Part shown: positions 33,938-45,247 of the stretch, one piece after another | Numbering within the stretch: the stretch's first letter is position 1 | How the letters are laid out: each line of letters starts with the position of its first letter | NCBI GenBank assembly: GCA_003313425.1 | Contig: NHZP01000040.1 | Location: 124,001 to 188,000 of the forward strand | DNA length: 64,000 nt | Direction of reading: 5' to 3' | From: Pseudopyrenochaeta lycopersici | Lineage: Eukaryota; Ascomycota; Dothideomycetes; Pleosporales; Pseudopyrenochaetaceae | Program-made: the position numbers and the translations under genes | Notes under the pieces: model-generated | Told to the model about the DNA's origin: nothing | What the model saw: only the letters and a program-made list of their open reading frames with translations | The model's database searches: none

Positions 33938-36199
33938 TCAACGTCCGCTGCCACCCCATCCCACCGAGATGAATAGATCATCTCCTTTCCTCGTTGGCGT
34001 CAATCGTGGAACCCATACTGGACTCTTCAGCCCCTCAGCATCAACATCGACATCCCGCCCTACATTGACCTCCATCATCTCATCCCGTCGCCTACGCACA
34101 TTGAGTGGCCTTACAACTGCAGGCTCGTACATCATCGGGCTCTTCGCCCACACTCCGCTTTGCACCCTGCTCTTGCGATCGACCATTGATGCTGGCGTAG
34201 CAGACCAGCTGTCTGTGCTAACACTGCGCACGTGCGCGCGAGGCTTGCGCGGTGGATTCGTGAAGGGATCTCTGTGTGGGCTGTTGAGGCGCGGACGCGT
34301 TTCTAGGAGAGGAGGTGGGAGGTCGTGATGTCTTTTCTGGAGGACGGGAGCATACTCAGGCGGTCTGCGAGATGACTTTTGAGCTTGACTTGGCGACTTG
34401 TAGTGAATAGGACTGCGAGGGCTTCGTGGGACGAGCTGATTCGATGACCGTGGGACTTTGGGGTACCGCAAATTTGAGATTGGCGACTCGGCTACCGGAG
34501 ATAGCTGTTGCACGTTGTCGTCTGAGAGCTGCTTGTCATCATCTTCGTCGTCAGGCGTAGGATCGTTCGCGTCGGCGGTCTCGAACGATGTCTGCGAGGA
34601 CAAAGAATCCCGATTGTTGGTTGAGGCACGCGATGTTGTTCGTGATACGGTGCTAAGTGACTTTTTCGACCTAATCTGCACGGTTCTCGGTGACTCCCTT
34701 CGCGCGGGACTGGCTCGTGGCGTAGGCCGCGGATGCGTGGAAAGGTAGTAGTCTAGGATATCCCCGTTATTGCCGGGCTCGCGAGAGCTCGCTGTGGTCG
34801 ACTTTGACTCATATGAGGACGAGGGAGTCATCTGAATGGCTGGCGCGAGACGAGCGCGAGACGTAGGCTGGAGAGGTTTAGGCGAGCCATTTGAAGGTAT
34901 CTCAGCTGCAATTACTCTCCTGGGTTGGGGTCTTTCGTGACGAATCGGGATGTCAAGAAAGAGCTCGGATCTCCGTGTTGCTTGACGAGCATTTGTTTGG
35001 GCCACAGACACGGGTCTGGAAGGCTGGAGGGCCCGTATCGGCGGGATAGCAACAGGCGGCGTCGGCAGCAACACTGAGGACCTACGATGCGCTGAGATAT
35101 CATCCTCTTCAAATACGGTGTTCTGTGTGAGGCTGCTGAGTGGCCGGAAAGAAGCGTCACGTTGCGGCTGATTGACAACTGGTTGCTGGTGCTCCGTGAC
35201 AGCTCTTGCGGATGTTTTGGGTGCCGCAGATCTTCCGTCCAGTTCAGCACTTATGGCCAGCCCGATCTGGTCAAGTGGCAGCGATGAGTCTGAAGAGCTA
35301 TTGGAAGTTCCAACACCAAGTCGTTGGACTGCACGAGGCCCCTTTGGCGGAGCATGCTTGCCACCCTTCCGTAGAACCGGCGGAGGTGCTAGGGGAAATT
35401 GCTTGGGTGGTTCGGGAAGGCGCTCCACTGGAACGTAGTGTGAGAATCGTGCGGATTGCTTCTTCTGGCGTTGGCCTCGTCCTTTCTCATCTGTATCCAG
35501 GACGAACTTCCGCTCTTTTCGCCTTCGTAAGCATACACTCAGAGCCATCAACCCAACAGCAAAGATGAAAGCCGCTACCGCAGCCACTGACAAGCCCGCA
35601 ATCTGTGCTGGTGACATTCTAGCTGGGGCTTGTGTTGCAACAGTCGCTGGTGCTGGGGTAGGCGACACCGAAGCGGTGGCAGATGGAAGGATCGAGATTG
35701 AGTCCGCGAACACGGATTGTGTTGGAAGTGCTTGACTCAGTGGCGTCGACATGGCGATCGAAGTGATGGTACTCATTGACCGTGAAAAGGACGTTGAGGT
35801 AGTGCGTGGAGCACTGCTAGCAACGACCGTGAGAGCGGTCTTGGTTGGCATGACGGCGTCCTTTTTCCCAAGACAGACGTTATAAGCTGAGGCGGCACTT
35901 CGGTCCATAGCGGAGCAAGATGAATAGATGCAACCCAGAGCCACTTCGCCCAGTGACTCTCCCATATTACTATAACGAGAGCAAAGACATTCGATACCTG
36001 GTTGGACAGTACATGCTACAGGAAATCTCTCGGCCAGCGAAGCCTGGAGACATGACTGGGCGCAGAGGGGAACGTCTTGTTGAAGTGCGTGTGGAAGTGA
36101 AGATGTGCTTGAAGCGACAGTAGGAGCTGCCTTGAGCGGCGAAGCTGCGATTAGAGAGGCCCAAGTAATGCATAGCCTTTTCAAATGGCTCAAAAGCAT
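33938..36199 (-). CDS. CFEM-domain single-pass membrane protein with a long cytoplasmic tail
   Basis: Single exon, 753 residues. A signal-like hydrophobic start (ITWASLIAAS) is followed by a CFEM domain with eight cysteines at residues 46, 50, 63, 71, 73, 90, 95 and 109. A Ser/Thr-rich stretch (about 115-195) comes next. A membrane span (AGLSVAAVAAFIFAVGLMAL, residues about 201-220) is closed by a basic stop-transfer CLRRRKERK. The remaining ~530 residues are Ser/Pro/Arg-rich and look disordered, with many SP motifs. CFEM domains are extracellular, fungus-specific and used in heme uptake, adhesion or signalling. The layout (Cys-rich head, Ser/Thr stalk, one span, long tail) resembles Wsc-type wall sensors, so a sensor role is possible but only inferred. 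No GPI signal is present. Confidence 0.78.
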   Translation of the reverse strand: MLLSHLKRLCITWASLIAASPLKAAPTVASSTSSLPHALQQDVPLCAQSCLQASLAERFPVACTVQPGIECLCSRYSNMGESLGEVALGCIYSSCSAMDRSAASAYNVCLGKKDAVMPTKTALTVVASSAPRTTSTSFSRSMSTITSIAMSTPLSQALPTQSVFADSISILPSATASVSPTPAPATVATQAPARMSPAQIAGLSVAAVAAFIFAVGLMALSVCLRRRKERKFVLDTDEKGRGQRQKKQSARFSHYVPVERLPEPPKQFPLAPPPVLRKGGKHAPPKGPRAVQRLGVGTSNSSSDSSLPLDQIGLAISAELDGRSAAPKTSARAVTEHQQPVVNQPQRDASFRPLSSLTQNTVFEEDDISAHRRSSVLLPTPPVAIPPIRALQPSRPVSVAQTNARQATRRSELFLDIPIRHERPQPRRVIAAEIPSNGSPKPLQPTSRARLAPAIQMTPSSSYESKSTTASSREPGNNGDILDYYLSTHPRPTPRASPARRESPRTVQIRSKKSLSTVSRTTSRASTNNRDSLSSQTSFETADANDPTPDDEDDDKQLSDDNVQQLSPVAESPISNLRYPKVPRSSNQLVPRSPRSPIHYKSPSQAQKSSRRPPEYAPVLQKRHHDLPPPLLETRPRLNSPHRDPFTNPPRKPRAHVRSVSTDSWSATPASMVDRKSRVQSGVWAKSPMMYEPAVVRPLNVRRRRDEMMEVNVGRDVDVDAEGLKSPVWVPRLTPTRKGDDLFISVGWGGSGR

Positions 36200-39100
36200 A
36201 GTTGTACAAAATCTGTACTGCTGTAAGCTACATCTTTCGTGGGGCGGTAGTGGGACAGAGTGAACTCACTAAGAGATCTAGACATGAGGAAGAATGCAAA
36301 GAAACGCTGAGCCAGCAGCGGTGTAAGCAAGGAAATTCAAGGAGATAACTCAAGGAAATTCGTCACGCATTCTCCGTCTCATGAAATGTTGTTGAAGCAC
36401 GCAAAGGAAATACGACGGGGGGGATGGTAGGTTGTGAATATGTATCGGCACGTTTGCCAGCCGCCTTGTCAGAGCTGTGCCTGGGCAACCGCCGAGGCGT
36501 CATGTTAGTGGATTCTCGAAGGCGTTGCTACCCATGGTAAGCGCTCGGAATTTTCGCAGAAAATGATTGACTAGAAAGTTCTCGGTTGCATAGTGTTGTG
36601 ACGCAGAGATAGCTATTCTAGGCGCTGGCATCGTGCGCTAAGCGCCGAGGTCAATGCTTGCTGATCGCAGCAACCAGTAGATGGTCGACATTTCTGCAAT
36701 TCTCGTGCAGAACACTAAAAGCGAATCTTGGCCTACGTGTACATGGCAGTACTAAACTGCGTTGTCGGTCAATATTTGAACCCCCAATCAGTGGGATTTC
36801 GATGCTCGGTGAAGGACGAATCCGCAGTGGTTCGTGCATGGGGTGACACTCGAATCTGAGCCCCCGACTGACGATTGATGACTCCAGCGGTCGTTTGAAA
36901 AGCTAACAATATCTGAGCTGTTGTCAGCCATGGCACTTGATTCGCTTCAGTGCATCGTCTCACGCACGCCTGGAGTTGAGACTGAGTTGACCCTCTATCG
37001 ATACCCAATAGCTGGGCTACCTAGAACCCCAATAAAGATACTATAAGCAAAGGTATTTGTAGGTATTAGTCGCAATCCGTTGTCGCATACATGTATCAAT
37101 ACCCACGGGGCACACTAAATGACTGTGCAAAATCCTAGCGCTAAGATGGCGAATCTCGTGACGCCTACTGTGCTCGATGTCTGAATCGAGTGCTAGGGCG
37201 GTGTTATCCAGGTAGTGAGTGGTGTCTAACATGGGGGTAAAGGTGGAAATAGACTGCATTACAAAAGTCTTGGTCAACACCGAGTACTGAAATCTAGATA
37301 TTTAGAACAGTAGGTCAAGCCCCGGGCTCAGCAACTAGTATTTTTGAATCTGCTGCTCGCAAGTTCGGAATGGATGGTTACGGGCGCGATTGGCTCGAGT
37401 CTGAGCTGGTATAGAGGCCTTGTAGAGTTACGACGGTGACGCTCTTTAAGGAAGTCGCGATTTCAAATACTGCTGTTTGCTGTTTTGGAAAGTCATGGTT
37501 GCTGCCGCTATTCTTTGACTGCCACGAGTTATGGTAAAGGGGAATTATGTGCCACTAAACCAAAGTCCAAGCCAAACCTCAGTCAAGACGGTCTGGCGCC
37601 ACCCAGCTACTAGCTGCCCATGGAAGTAGTCCCCCTTTTCACCCACATTCACGCATGGTATGTGCATCCACGTGTCGTCGTTGATCCTCCCGCTTCCCCT
37701 GACTCGCACAGGGATGGCAGTGGTCCGAGGCAGAAATTGCTGTCGTGATATCGGCAGACACGGCGACCGGAAGGTGGTACACTGTGGGTATTGTTGCCAC
37801 TTGCTCGCGATATTTTTCACAAAGTTCAACAAAGAAGGTTTCCCGACCGGGGGTTTGGAACTGGTAGGAGGGTTACGAGGATGACTCTGGCACGTATGAA
37901 CCGAATTGCTGGCGTGGACCAGCTTCAGAAGAGAGATTGGACTGGTATGCGCAGATCACAGCGAAATGACGGCCGGATGTTTAGACAGAACCATAAGAGG
38001 ATCCCGCCTCGCGCCCACACATGAGTTGAAAAGGCGAGGATAATCAGGAGCATTTCAGCCTCTAGGGCGCTGTGATTGGGCGAGAGACAGCACGAGTCGA
38101 GGAGATGAGGGCGCGATGCGCCGGAGGTTTGGCGAGTGTTCATCTCCCTGCAGGCTAAGCCCAGACAGGGATAGACGCAATACGAGGGCTGTAGCTGGTT
38201 GGCTGGGGGGCACTGAGGAGGTGGCTGCCAAAAGTTGCGATGCTCTGCATGAGTGAAACCTTTTCTGAGCGCCACCATAGCTGCTGGTGAACGTCGAACA
38301 GCAGCAGGATACAGCGACAGCGTTTCTGCGGCCGGGTTCTTGCCTGCAGACACAAGACATGACGGGTGAGGATGTCGACAGCAGACGCAGCAAGACGCAA
38401 CAGAGTTTCACAAGCGGGCTAGGGTCCGTTCATGGCCCCGAGCATCAGGCATGGGTTGCGGGTGGGTCGACGCTGGATACTCATTTTCGACAAGGCTTCT
38501 AGAAGAGCTGCTAGTCAGAGCCTGGCGGGACGGGAATCGCAGCTGGCAGGACAGCGCAGCGGCTCTCGGGGGCAACAGCAAGGGCCTTGCCACGGCGTTG
38601 CCACCTGCAGAGGCTGGAGACGCACAGCGAATGGGTGCAGGCGTGCCCAGGGGCCATTGCTAATCACGACTTACGGTGAGCGAGGTTGCCCTCCGCAGAG
38701 GGGCGGACGAACAGGCGGGCGGGGGCAGCGAGCATCAGGTTCGTGTGAGTCGGTCCTGCGTCGGGACGCTCCTGCAGCACATGAGGCCATGACGAAGCGC
38801 GGGGAGGAGTCGCGCTCGCCCACCGGCCGCACGCAGAGGCAGCGGCCATGGCTGGTCTGTCGCAGTGGACAGACACATGTCGGAGGAGGATGGTGGTGCT
38901 ACAGGCGTGGCCCGGGCTCCAAACTAAGCTCTGGCGTCGCTTCCTTTCATGGATGCCGTGCATACTTTTGGGGCAAGCGCGACTCCTTTCGCAGCCTCTC
39001 CAAAAGCCGTCTTGCCTCTTGCCTCTCGCTCTTTTGCTTCTCTGTCTTGCATCCGCTAGCTTCATCGCCGGCAGACTTTGTCCCTCGCTGTCGTGCAACA

Positions 39101-39531
39101 CTTGGCCTCTTGCACTGCATCTGTCTCTGCCCGCGACGCTGAGGATCCGCCAACTGACAGCCCCCCCAGCCGCGGCACCCCCGACCGACCTTGCAGCTTC
39201 CCTGAGACGCCCGGAGCGAAGCGAGCCTCGTCGTTCGCCAGCCCTCCCTTCACCTCCTTCCTCTCCACCATCCCTTCCCCATTCGCACCCAGGCCCACCA
39301 CTCCTGCCGGCGTGCAGCTCTTGTACCAACAGGTGAGCGCCCTCTGTCCGCCGCGCCTGCCTCGCTGTCCGGTAGCCCATCGCGACCGCCTGCCCGCCCC
39401 CGTCGCTCTGCGCTGCGCTGCGTGCCCTCTACTGACACGACGTGCTAGCTTTCCCCTTTGGCTGGCCTTGCGGAACATCGCTACCTATTCCCACTTAATA
39501 CACCACCCGGACCCCGTCCACCGTCGTAATC
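36200..39531. other. 3.3-kb region upstream of the G-alpha gene
   Basis: The left part is the promoter of the CFEM gene. From about 38.1 kb the DNA becomes GC-rich. From 38.94 to 39.53 kb it is strongly pyrimidine-rich on the plus strand, as expected for a long G-alpha leader. Two overlapping long frames, plus 38432-39142 and minus 38664-39380, are low in complexity and have no motif, so I do not call them. Short upstream open frames occur in the leader and could affect translation. Confidence 0.45.
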
Positions 39532-40754
39532 ATGGGCTGCGGAATGAGCACAGAGGAGAAGGAGGGAAAGCAGCGGAATGAGGAGATTGAGAACCAGCTC
39601 AAGCGCGACAAAATGATGCAGCGCAACGAGATCAAGATGCTGCTCCTCGGTCAGTAGCCACTGCCTCGCCGTGCCCCCCCTGGCCCTCTCTAACCTGCCC
39701 CCCTAGGTGCTGGTGAATCCGGCAAGTCGACCATTCTCAAGCAGATGAAGCTCATCCACGAGGGTGGCTACTCGCGCGACGAGCGCGAGTCGTTCAAGGA
39801 GATCATCTTCAGCAACACGGTCCAGTCGATGCGCGTCATTCTCGAGGCCATGGAATCGCTTGAGCTCCCGCTCGACGACCAGCGTGCCGAGTACCACGTA
39901 CAGACCATCTTTATGCAACCCGCACAGATCGAGGGCGACAGCCTACCGCCCGAGGTCGGCGGCGCCATTTCGGTGCTCTGGAAGGATGCCGGTGTCCAGC
40001 AGTGCTTCCAGCGCTCGCGCGAGTACCAGCTCAACGACTCGGCCAAATAGTGAGCCCTCGCCATCACCCAACATCATCCATGTCCATTGTGCTAACAGAT
40101 GCAGCTACTTCGATTCCATTGATCGCATTGCCGCGCCAGACTACATCCCCAACGACCAGGACGTGCTCCGATCGCGTGTCAAGACGACCGGTATCACCGA
40201 GACCACCTTCATCATCGGCGACCTCACCTACCGCATGTTCGATGTCGGTGGCCAGCGATCAGAGCGAAAGAAGTGGATACATTGTTTCGAGAACGTCACC
40301 ACCATCCTCTTCCTGGTCGCCATCTCTGAATACGACCAGCTGCTCTTCGAGGACGAGACGGTCAACCGTATGCAGGAGGCTCTCACACTATTCGACTCGA
40401 TTTGCAACTCGCGGTGGTTTGTCAAGACATCGATCATTCTGTTCTTGAACAAGATCGACAGGTTCAAGGAGAAGCTCCCCGTTAGCCCAATGAAGAACTA
40501 CTTCCCCGACTACGAGGGCGGTCCGGACTATGCTGCGGCATGCGACTACATCCTGAACCGATTCGTCTCGCTCAACCAGCACGAGACAAAGCAAATCTAC
40601 ACCCATTTCACCTGCGCCACAGACACGATGCAAATTCGATTCGTTATGGCAGCAGTAAACGGTATGTCTCTCCCCAGGAAACGTCACTCAATTGTGCTAA
40701 TTCGCCACAGACATCATCATCCAAGAAAACCTTCGGTTGTGCGGTTTGATATAA
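39532..40754 (+). CDS. Heterotrimeric G-protein alpha subunit, group I (FadA/CGA1/GNA-1 type)
   Basis: Four exons: 39532-39649, 39707-40049, 40105-40661 and 40711-40754, giving 353 residues, the standard length. The start [20 protein letters not shown] has Gly2 for myristoylation and Cys3 for palmitoylation. The P-loop GAGESGKST spans residues 40-48, across the first join. The switch regions RVKTTGITE and [12 protein letters not shown], the NKIDRF guanine motif and the TCATDT motif are intact. The C-terminus is [10 protein letters not shown], with the Gi-type Cys at residue 350. Group I subunits act at the plasma membrane and, in related fungi, control growth, conidiation, mating and virulence. 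Donors are GTCAGT, GTGAGC and GTATGT. It is almost invariant across filamentous ascomycetes, so the identity is secure. Confidence 0.96.
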
Positions 40755-43700
40755 CCACAGGGGGACGGTATAAATGAAAATCTTTCATCTTGATCTTGAG
40801 TCACGGGTTGCATGAACACACCATGTCGTCCACAGGCGTTGTGGACATTGCACTTCTTCCGTCGAGTGGCTTGCTTCAAAGCCCGGGTCGTTCTTCTTTG
40901 ATACCCCTGCGGGCGGGCTTAGGAGCCATGACTCCACCGAAGTGGTCTCACACTATCTCTTTAACTTTTTCCATCTCAACAAAGAGCGTTTTCAAGGCAA
41001 GCGACTGAAGCTAAGCTGCCAAAAGAGCTTGTTTCCTAATACCGCTTTCTTTCTCGTATCTATCTATTCGATAACTCTACTTGGCGTGGCGACTTGTCCT
41101 TTTTTTTTCGCAAAACATGTGTAAAAACCAGCTGAGCTCAAGCATCTGTGCGATATGTAGTGAAATGATTGATTAGTCCAACCATTGGCGTCCAAGTCTC
41201 CCGTCCAAGTCTATTTCCAAGTCCACCACCCTGAATGTCAAACCACCGTACCCTGCTCCCGCCTTGCATATCCATTATGCTATTGATGGGTGGGGTGACG
41301 GCTGCTCCCGCCAAGGGGTCGTCAACAAAGGCATTAAAGCAAGGGATGGGTGCTCGTGAACGGCCGATACGAGCGAACAAGCTTTTACTTCGGTGTTGGA
41401 GAGCCAACAATAACAAAGGCTGTTCAGGCCGTAATCACATACGTCGGAATCTGACTGGGAAAAGTACTGGTGCTTATGTCATGTTGGCATGCTTATTGTA
41501 CATGATGGCTAAAATATCACAAGGGGGAAAGTTGACAAGTCTAACCACCGCACGCCTTCCTCTTTCCTAGATAGTTTCGCTCCTCCAATATCAAAGTATT
41601 CGCAAACGCACATACGCACGTACGTGCATTGCGTATATGTGTGATTGTTGATTGTTGGATTAACAAGGTCGCACCGGCCCATCTACCCTGTGTTGATTAA
41701 CAAGGCGGACGAGGGCGGTTGGTCATCGTCGCCACCCAAACCGGCATAGCAGCGTTGCGCTCGGACTCCGAATCGAGCATGAGTAAGTAAACACAAATAC
41801 ACACACTCAAGCGACAGCCCTTCAAGCGAGTGATCTCGTCTTGCTTCCGAGCCGGGGAATTTCTTCATCTTACCTCCGTTGGTCAGGTGCGTTCATTTTT
41901 AGCACCCCAACCGTGCGCCGCGTACACTGGTACTTTTGCCAGGCCAATCTATCTCCGGCGCAACATGTGTTTCATCGGCAGTCACGAGCCGTGTGACGAG
42001 AATTGGAAAACGGCAAGTATACAAGCATACAGGCAGGTTTTTGTGAGCGTTTATGGTATGAGGAACTAGGGTTTTATAGCTCTATTGCCGTGCTGGATGC
42101 CTGGCTTGACGGACAGGCGGGAGGTGATGGAAGTAGCGTTCTTCGGCTGGCATTGCGATGCAACTTGCTTATCATGTAGTCCAGAGCTTCCCGTGCGTTC
42201 TGGAGATTTGACCATGTGGGTATGTAGATCTGTTATCAAAGGGAAAATGAGGCAAATCAACTGTGCATTTCCACAATTATGCTTTTCCCCAAGTCTCGAT
42301 ACTCATTTCCTTCACTCTATGACCCGTGCTCATCTCGAATTTTTTATAATTCTTCCGTCTTTTGGGCTTCGGGCGCTTATCGGCATTCTGATAATTTTAC
42401 GCTCATGAAATGGGCTGATAGAAAGCACTACCAAGGTTGTGCACGTAGTGGACTGCTAGGGTGTGGTGGGTATGCGTTCTCAGACATTGTCTCGGAGTGC
42501 TTAGGCTTGTAGATAAATTGTGTGATTACATGTTTTCTTATTCGATGACTTCTCGACGTGCTCTTCGACATTCTTCACTATTATTTATCATTCTATTCGG
42601 CATGCTTACGTGGTTATTCTCGGCACACTCTGGCAATTGTGCATTCTAGAACCCCACTCCCCATTACATAGTTGCGGTGTCTTCTCTATTCTCTGTTTTC
42701 CTCAATTGTTGACTAAACTGCTATGAACCCATGACTAAATTTGATGCCACTATCAATTGAATACTCCCACAACTATGTCCAATATAGATCAATTCCACCG
42801 GCACGCCCTGCCCTCAGTATCTGTGTAACCATGTACAGGAATCTCTTGTGTCACAATACTGCAGTTCTGCACTAGGACGATCATGAACTCGTATACAGTG
42901 TAAGAACCTATCTTCAGGTCTTTCTAGTGGATAAAATTAGAATGGTGATGCCATAGCTTGTAACACTTACGGATCTGCTACCACATTTTTTTGTCGTACA
43001 TTGACTCATTTTGCATGATGGGGCGGATGCTGGGTTTATAATAGAAAGCATGAAATCATTTTCCGCGGATGTTCTATCCTGAGAACCTCACCGCTCCTTC
43101 TTCCAATCTCACAAACATGTCCGTCCGTGAGAACACTTCTGTTATTTTCTGCTTTCCTGTATGGTTGCGCTCTGGTCGTGCTATCTATTCATATGGCCAG
43201 CCCCATGTCAGCATGCACATATTTCTATGGATGAGTTTGATAATGGTAGAGTTATGTTGCACATCCAGAGAAGCACTATAGGCAAAGGACCTAGCTGTTT
43301 GTATGCAACATCTACTTGATTTTTGTCTATTGATTGAACAATTACATTACGCCTTCTTGTGGAGCACATCTATTTTTATACTCAATTGATCAGTGACACA
43401 CGTTGCTTGTACCCACACGATCGAAATGCTTTTTCGATCTTTCGCTATAGAATGTGGGTTAGAATTTGTCAGCAGACAAGGTCTGTAGTCAATTGTCCAA
43501 TACATTCATTCTTTGTGATGGTGTTGTTACTCTTAAAACTCCATCAACAATGACTGTACCTTTTGGGCTGTTATCAGGCCGGACTTGACCATTCGTCTAT
43601 GATTCCCATGTTGTGCAGGACTGAAAGCACCAAATTGAGGTGAAGTTCTTGAACTTCCCACGTTCAATAGACAAGTCTCTCCAATTGCTACAAACCATCT

Positions 43701-45247
43701 TATCCAGGCTCAAGCCAGATATAGTACTGGATAATTGCGCAGGCCATATAGGCTAAGCCATGGCGGCAGAAGCACAACATGTGTCAGGTAAAGTCTAGAT
43801 AGCACGTGGCAGAGTTGATACTGCCTGGTGTGGTGAAGTTCTTTTCGTGCGATCGAGATGCTACTTCGATGAGGTCAAGCAATTCTTCCAAGTAGATGAC
43901 CTTCGTTCGTAAATTCGTCCGCAATTCGCTCGTTCGATGTAATCTTGCGTCATCTGTCAAGACCCAGAGTGCGGGTAGCGGGACGCCCCTCTTTGCAGGC
44001 TAGCCTATAGCGTAGTCGGTTGGTTGATATGGTTCGCTACCGGAATGCGCGGTTGGTCGTACCCCGCCATGGATTACATGAGGGATCGTAGATGGGATTT
44101 ACAGTTTGGCAGGATGTCGCAGAGTGCTCCTGCCCAAAATGCGTGGCGTACAGCGAAGAACATAACGAATTGGGAAAGCGCGATCGACGACGCACAACTC
44201 TGGAACGAGCACCAAGGCTTACTCGCTTGCAGAAGGGCAGCGGTGGAGGTAACACCTGGACACTCGGAGATGAGCATTTCAAGACGCGCGAGACGACAGC
44301 GGGCAGTGCACTTTCAACACATTCCAACTCAACACGGAAGGTGGCCTTGAAGGACAGCAAGGTAGTGTCTAAGCGGCTAGAGGCTTTTGTAAGTGGTCGC
44401 GTAGGGCTCTAGAACCTCGGACAGCAACACCGTCGCAGCTCAAAGCAGCCATGTCACCGCGGTAGTTGCGAGTTAGGCGCCCGTTGGGTCTCTTGATTGT
44501 CCGCCTCTTGGGCCTGGTGGGATAAAGGCCGTCCACAGTCGAAATGCGGGATTTTTGGCCCAGCGGAATTGCGTCGCTAGGCGTGGTACGAAGACGTTAG
44601 TAGAGGGCGAGAATGGAGCGGCGGCGATATTGGGGTGCTGCAAAAGCTCAGATTAGAATTGCTTATGTCGCCAGGTGCTGGCTTGGGCACCGCAGACGGC
44701 TCACCCGTTTCAAGTGGAAATGAAGACATGTGAGCCGCAGTGCTCAGCGTGCTAAATATACGCGCCCTGAACAGCAAGTCTGCCTATCGAGGTCCAGCAC
44801 TGCGCGGTGGCTGCCTTGATACACGAAGGCGCGAGGGCTGGGGGTCGCGCATTATGTCGATCTCGTCAAGCCCGCATCAGCATCAACAAAGGCCTCCGAC
44901 CAGCCAGCCGCAAGTTCCGGGCAGACGCTGGCCCTATCTGCGCCGCAGAGGCGAGCGCGGGCTTTGCTCCCTCAGCTGCGCGTGCACACATACCGAGCTA
45001 GGACGGCCACGGCCCCAAGCTCAATTCACCTCTTTTGACCGGCGTCAGCCCTCGCATTGCATCTCCACTCCTCCCAGACTCTCTGCGACAGCGCCTTTAC
45101 CTCTCATGTGCTTGCATTGAGAACGCTCGTCTGCCAACCCGCGGCGCGCAACAAGCAATCTTGGCTACCGCGGCCCAGCCAGCAGGCTCCGGTTGAAGCG
45201 GACGCGTAGCCACTACGGCGGGCACATGCAGCATCGACGTAGCCAAC
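40755..45247. other. 4.5-kb gene-free region between G-alpha and PSD2
   Basis: The first few hundred bases are the G-alpha 3' untranslated region. The stretch 42.0-43.6 kb is AT-rich with short frames only. At 41616-41627 there is a perfect palindrome GCACGTACGTGC inside a larger imperfect hairpin. A 13-bp near-repeat (TTGATTAACAAGG, about 41692) recurs from about 41659 with one change. A GAAGTTCTTGAACTTC dyad lies at about 43643-43658. From 44.0 kb the DNA becomes GC-richer and leads into the PSD2 promoter. No coding sequence could be supported. Confidence 0.45.

Noticed and set aside
38432..39380. Overlapping 236- and 238-codon frames on opposite strands
   Set aside because: Both lie in the GC- and pyrimidine-rich G-alpha leader, exclude each other and show no domain.
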